In this document: piece by piece, positions 6,573 to 8,982 of the stretch
Numbering within the stretch: position 1 is the first letter of the stretch
How the letters are laid out: each line of letters starts with the position of its first letter
Origin: JBHIER01 sp046760705 [NCBI: bacterium]
GTDB lineage: Bacteria; JBHIER01; G020348925
Length of the DNA: 8,982 bases
Direction of reading: 5' to 3'
Assembly: GCA_046760705.1 (NCBI GenBank)
Contig: JBHIER010000108.1
Location: 1 to 8,982, forward strand
The notes under the pieces: model-generated
The model's input: the letters and a program-made list of their open reading frames with translations, nothing else
What the model was told of the DNA's origin: nothing
Databases searched by the model: none
Translations under genes and position numbers: made by a program

Positions 6573-8633
6573 ATGAGAGGAAAAAATGGGATCAAACACA
6601 TCTTTTCACTGTCTTCCCAATCGTCCATCGCCCTGGGGGTCAAAATGTGGCTGGTTCTAATCCCTTCGCTTTCCGCAGCGCAAACCGTATGGTTTGCCCC
6701 CAACCAAACGCCGGATTATAACAACCTGTTCACAGACAGCAGCGCCTGGGAGGAGGCGAGGGGGTGCACGGAAGTCTTCAAGTTTTATATCAACCAACTC
6801 TCCGGCCGCTGGGCGGGAGAAATGCTGGGATTGGCGGTTCCCTTTCTGGATACGTATGACATAAAGGTGGCGGTGGAGTCCGGGGGACTGCGTGATTTCA
6901 ACGGCTGCGGCGACATCTGCGGCGAATCCACAGCCAGCCGCGACCTGGGCGACTTTTCGGCCATCGACTCGGCCGGAGGGACCCTGGACCGAATCGCGAT
7001 GGATTCCCCCTTCGGGCACACCCTGGCCATGGGCCAGAGCAATCTGTGCAATTATACACCTGAGGAGGCTGCCCGGGAAGTCGCGGACTACATGGAGGCG
7101 ATCCACGCCGTCTACCCGGCCTGCTCCATCGGACTGATCGAGCCCGTGCCCTGGTACACAGTGGACACCTTCGCCGTGTATCCCGGTCCCAACAACTACG
7201 GCGATCTGCCGGCGATTCTGGATATACTGCTGGACACCCTGTCCAGCCGGGGTGAAACCCTGGCCTTTTTCCACGCCGACTGCCCGTACAACTACGCTGA
7301 AGGGACAGACTGGGGATGGGCCAAGCTGGCTGCGCTGCAGGATTTTGTTCTGTCCCGCGGTGTCCAGTTCGGGCTCATTTACAATTCTCAGACAGGGGGA
7401 TTTCAATCCGACTCTCTCTTCTACCACGAGACGCTGGGCTCCGTGGAACAATTTGCGGCCGCAGGCGGCAATCCGGACCATGCGGTCCTGCAGAGCTGGT
7501 ACGAGCATCCTACCCATCTGCTGCCCGAAACCGTCCCCTTCACCTTCACCTACCTGCTCCGGGAGTACTGCTCAACTCTGATCCCCGTTGAATGGAAGCC
7601 CTTTTTTACCCTGGAGCCCGGGGAGGGGACCGAGTTTCTCCTCCACACCACAAGCATCCTGCCCGAGGTTGAGGACTACGGCGTGCCGGGCTTTGTTATC
7701 CTGCCGGATGGAACTGTCCGGCTCACCTTCTGCGGCCCAGTTGGAAGTGCCACGACAACAAATAGCGGAGAGACGTGGACTCTGAACTACGGCCTGAACC
7801 TGCCCATGCACTGCGACGGGGCGTTTGTCTATCTGAATGACGGGCGTATCCGCTTTCTGGCCGAGGAGATGCTCTCCCCGGAGCCACGCCACAGCCGGAT
7901 TGAGAGCTACATCTCCTCCGACGGTTTGAATTGGACAAAGGAGGCGGGAATCCGTTATGCCGGCTCGGCCTACGATGATTCAATTGTGAGTGTGCCCAAC
8001 TGCATTCAACTTCCCAACGGGCATTGGCGGATGTACTACGTGGGCGATTTCTACGGCCAGAGCCCCACGCCCAATGGCATCCGGACGGCCATCTCAACTG
8101 ATGAGGGCTGGACCTGGGGGCCGGAGAGCAATCTCAACATCCTGGGCACCGGCGATGTCGATCCCCACTGCATGTACCTTGCGGACGGGAGGTTCAGGCT
8201 GTACCACCGGCTTTCGTTCCCGGATAGCGGGTCGGGGGGGATCGCCTTCAATGAATCCGATGACGGGCTGACCTTTGACACAAAACAATCGCAGTTCATC
8301 GTGCGCGATTCGGATGTGGGGGGCCTGGCCCTGGATCCGGCGGTAGTGCGTTTTCCGGAGGGCTCCGTGGTGGTCTATTTGGGCAATGTCGGACAGGGTA
8401 CTCCGACCATCGCCTCTCTGAAGCCGAAGGGGCAGAGGGGAGATGTGGATGGCGACGGCGGCGTTGATATCCTGGACGTGGTCGGTGCAGTGAACATCGT
8501 TCTGGAGATCCCCCATCCGCCAACAGAATACGAGCTCTGGGTCGCCGACTGCAACGGCGACGGGAATGTTGACATCCTGGATGTGGTGGGCATTGTGAAT
8601 GTTGTCCTGGGCATTGGGACGTGTGTGCCATGA
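6573..8633 (+). CDS. Secreted TIM-barrel-like plus sialidase-like beta-propeller protein with C-terminal dockerin
   Basis: 686 aa. The export signal is long (core about 20-34, likely cleavage near LSAAQ at 33-37). An in-frame ATG at 6645 would give a shorter signal but has a poorer ribosome site. Residues about 38-335 look like a (beta/alpha)8 barrel of glycosidase type, with strand-like segments FKFYI, IKVAVES, SIGLIEPVPWY, TLAFFHADCPYNY, VQFGLIYNS and VLQSWYEHP. Candidate acids at strand ends are E102, E190 and D236, by position only. Residues about 345-615 form a propeller with Asp-box-like repeats TNSGETW (396), SSDGLNW (448), STDEGWTW (508) and ESDDGLTF (561). The dockerin is 624-686. 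The likely role is binding or cleavage of an extracellular glycan. I do not recognise a named family. The propeller type recalls gene 2, and the dockerin is closest to that of gene 3. Confidence 0.87.
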   Translation: MRGKNGIKHIFSLSSQSSIALGVKMWLVLIPSLSAAQTVWFAPNQTPDYNNLFTDSSAWEEARGCTEVFKFYINQLSGRWAGEMLGLAVPFLDTYDIKVAVESGGLRDFNGCGDICGESTASRDLGDFSAIDSAGGTLDRIAMDSPFGHTLAMGQSNLCNYTPEEAAREVADYMEAIHAVYPACSIGLIEPVPWYTVDTFAVYPGPNNYGDLPAILDILLDTLSSRGETLAFFHADCPYNYAEGTDWGWAKLAALQDFVLSRGVQFGLIYNSQTGGFQSDSLFYHETLGSVEQFAAAGGNPDHAVLQSWYEHPTHLLPETVPFTFTYLLREYCSTLIPVEWKPFFTLEPGEGTEFLLHTTSILPEVEDYGVPGFVILPDGTVRLTFCGPVGSATTTNSGETWTLNYGLNLPMHCDGAFVYLNDGRIRFLAEEMLSPEPRHSRIESYISSDGLNWTKEAGIRYAGSAYDDSIVSVPNCIQLPNGHWRMYYVGDFYGQSPTPNGIRTAISTDEGWTWGPESNLNILGTGDVDPHCMYLADGRFRLYHRLSFPDSGSGGIAFNESDDGLTFDTKQSQFIVRDSDVGGLALDPAVVRFPEGSVVVYLGNVGQGTPTIASLKPKGQRGDVDGDGGVDILDVVGAVNIVLEIPHPPTEYELWVADCNGDGNVDILDVVGIVNVVLGIGTCVP
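8439..8630 (+). other. Dockerin module of gene 4 (Cys subtype)
   Basis: Loops DVDGDGGVDILD and DCNGDGNVDILD are complete, with Asp replacing Asn at position 3 of the first loop and at position 9 of both. The inter-repeat linker (PHPPTEYELWVA) and the ending GIGTCVP closely parallel gene 3, while many codons differ at third positions. This indicates an old duplication kept by selection on the protein. Confidence 0.88.
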
Positions 8634-8643
8634 CAGAAGAGTC

Positions 8644-8666
8644 GGGGTGTCTACTAAATTCACCCC
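8644..8666 (+). terminator. Possible hairpin after gene 4
   Basis: GGGGTG (8644-8649) and CACCCC (8661-8666) form a 6-bp GC-rich stem with an 11-base loop, ten bases past the gene 4 stop. No T-tract follows, so it is not a standard intrinsic terminator. It could stabilise the 3' end of the transcript. Confidence 0.25.
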
Positions 8667-8850
8667 AAGACAAATCCACTCGATTACACGATAGGCTGGA
8701 TGAATATGTGTATAGCAAAAATAAGTTCGAAGAGTGAAGGACAATCAGTCACAAAAGAAGCAGATTACCTCAAAGGGTGAGATTATGGTTTATCTAAGAA
8801 GCGCATGCTGATCCGTCAGACTTAACAAACTGGGATACAGAGGGTTTTTG

Positions 8851-8859
8851 TGATATTAT
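8851..8859 (+). promoter_or_regulatory. Possible extended -10 promoter element for gene 5
   Basis: TGATATTAT matches the extended -10 pattern TGnTATAAT with one mismatch and lies 27 bases before the gene 5 ATG. No good -35 box is visible at the usual spacing. The surrounding GTGATATTATAACAC is nearly palindromic and could instead be an operator. Confidence 0.3.
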
Positions 8860-8870
8860 AACACGCCAAA

Positions 8871-8878
8871 GAGGTGAT
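8871..8878 (+). promoter_or_regulatory. Ribosome binding site of gene 5
   Basis: GAGGTGAT complements the 3' end of 16S rRNA well and ends 8 bases before the ATG at 8887. It is good evidence that the truncated frame is a real gene. Confidence 0.75.
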
Positions 8879-8886
8879 GAAGAATT

Positions 8887-8982
8887 ATGAGAAATAGAAC
8901 ATTGGTAATAGGGATATGTACGGTAATGTTACTGGCTATTTTCAGTACTGGATGTTTTGGAGTAGAGAAAAAGGAAGAGGAA
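8887..8982 (+). CDS. Putative lipoprotein, N-terminal fragment (cut by window edge)
   Basis: 32 codons are visible. The product begins MRNRTLVIGICTVMLLAIF, then STGC, followed by FGVEKKEEE. A basic start, a hydrophobic core and STGC at 19-23 form a lipoprotein signal with Cys23 as the likely lipidated residue, although Ser rather than Leu at the -3 position is less usual. The charged stretch after the cysteine is typical of a flexible tether. The function cannot be judged from this fragment. Codon use is AT-rich, unlike the four genes upstream, and its own ribosome site and possible promoter suggest separate expression. Confidence 0.75.
   Translation, partial: MRNRTLVIGICTVMLLAIFSTGCFGVEKKEEE

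Larger units (their letters stand above)
8634..8886 (+). other. AT-richer intergenic region between genes 4 and 5
   Basis: About 250 bases without a supported gene. Base composition falls from clearly GC-rich in genes 1-4 to AT-rich here, and this continues into gene 5. The region contains a weak hairpin just after gene 4 and a possible promoter near its right end, which suggests a transcription-unit boundary. Confidence 0.6.

Noticed and set aside
6657-7517. Long open frame on the minus strand inside gene 4
   Set aside because: It is opposite a well-supported gene with signal peptide and domains, and lacks a recognisable product. High GC at third positions explains the opening.
30-8633. Classical cellulosome locus
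   Set aside because: There is no scaffoldin or cohesin and no recognisable cellulase family in the window, and one member is a cytochrome. Dockerin-like tails alone do not establish a cellulosome.

Overview
The window is GC-rich, tightly packed bacterial DNA with every recognisable gene on the + strand. Four complete genes run head to tail, and a fifth is cut off by the right edge. Each of the four complete products has a putative N-terminal export signal and a C-terminal type I dockerin-like module, made of two 12-residue calcium-loop repeats plus helices of the LDVV..VN.ILG type. The bodies in front of that shared tail are unrelated to one another, except that two contain beta-propeller-like sequence. 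Strong Shine-Dalgarno sites, Sec-type signals, CXXCH haem sites and the lipoprotein at the right edge fit a didermic bacterium. From memory, dockerin tails of the form 'GDxNGDGxxNxLDVVxxVNxILxxxPPTEYELWAADCNGDG' are common in uncultured FCB-like phyla such as KSB1, Zixibacteria and Latescibacteria. That placement is an impression and was not tested. Layout: (1) 30-3746 is a 1238-aa secreted multidomain protein: a carbohydrate-binding-like beta-sandwich, an Ig-like domain, a beta-sandwich plus helical (alpha/alpha)-barrel core resembling six-hairpin glycosidases or lyases, a second copy of the binding-like domain, and a dockerin. (2) 3761-5041 is a secreted five-bladed beta-propeller of GH43/GH32/GH130-like appearance with a dockerin. 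(3) 5203-6429 is a secreted five-haem c-type cytochrome with a beta-sandwich and a dockerin. (4) 6573-8633 is a secreted protein with a TIM-barrel-like N-terminal half, a sialidase-like propeller and a dockerin. (5) From 8887 to the window edge is the start of a small lipoprotein, in clearly AT-richer DNA. The gaps before genes 3 and 4 hold short tandem repeats: octamers in two inverted arms, and a 7-bp array. Taken together the cluster looks like a set of exported glycan-acting or glycan-binding proteins plus a redox protein, all carrying the same tail. If a cohesin-type partner exists elsewhere in the genome, they could assemble on a common extracellular scaffold. If not, the dockerin may be a sorting or stabilising module. 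No cohesin, transporter, regulator or RNA gene is visible here, so the assembly idea is inference. The dockerin on a multihaem cytochrome is the most unusual single feature.
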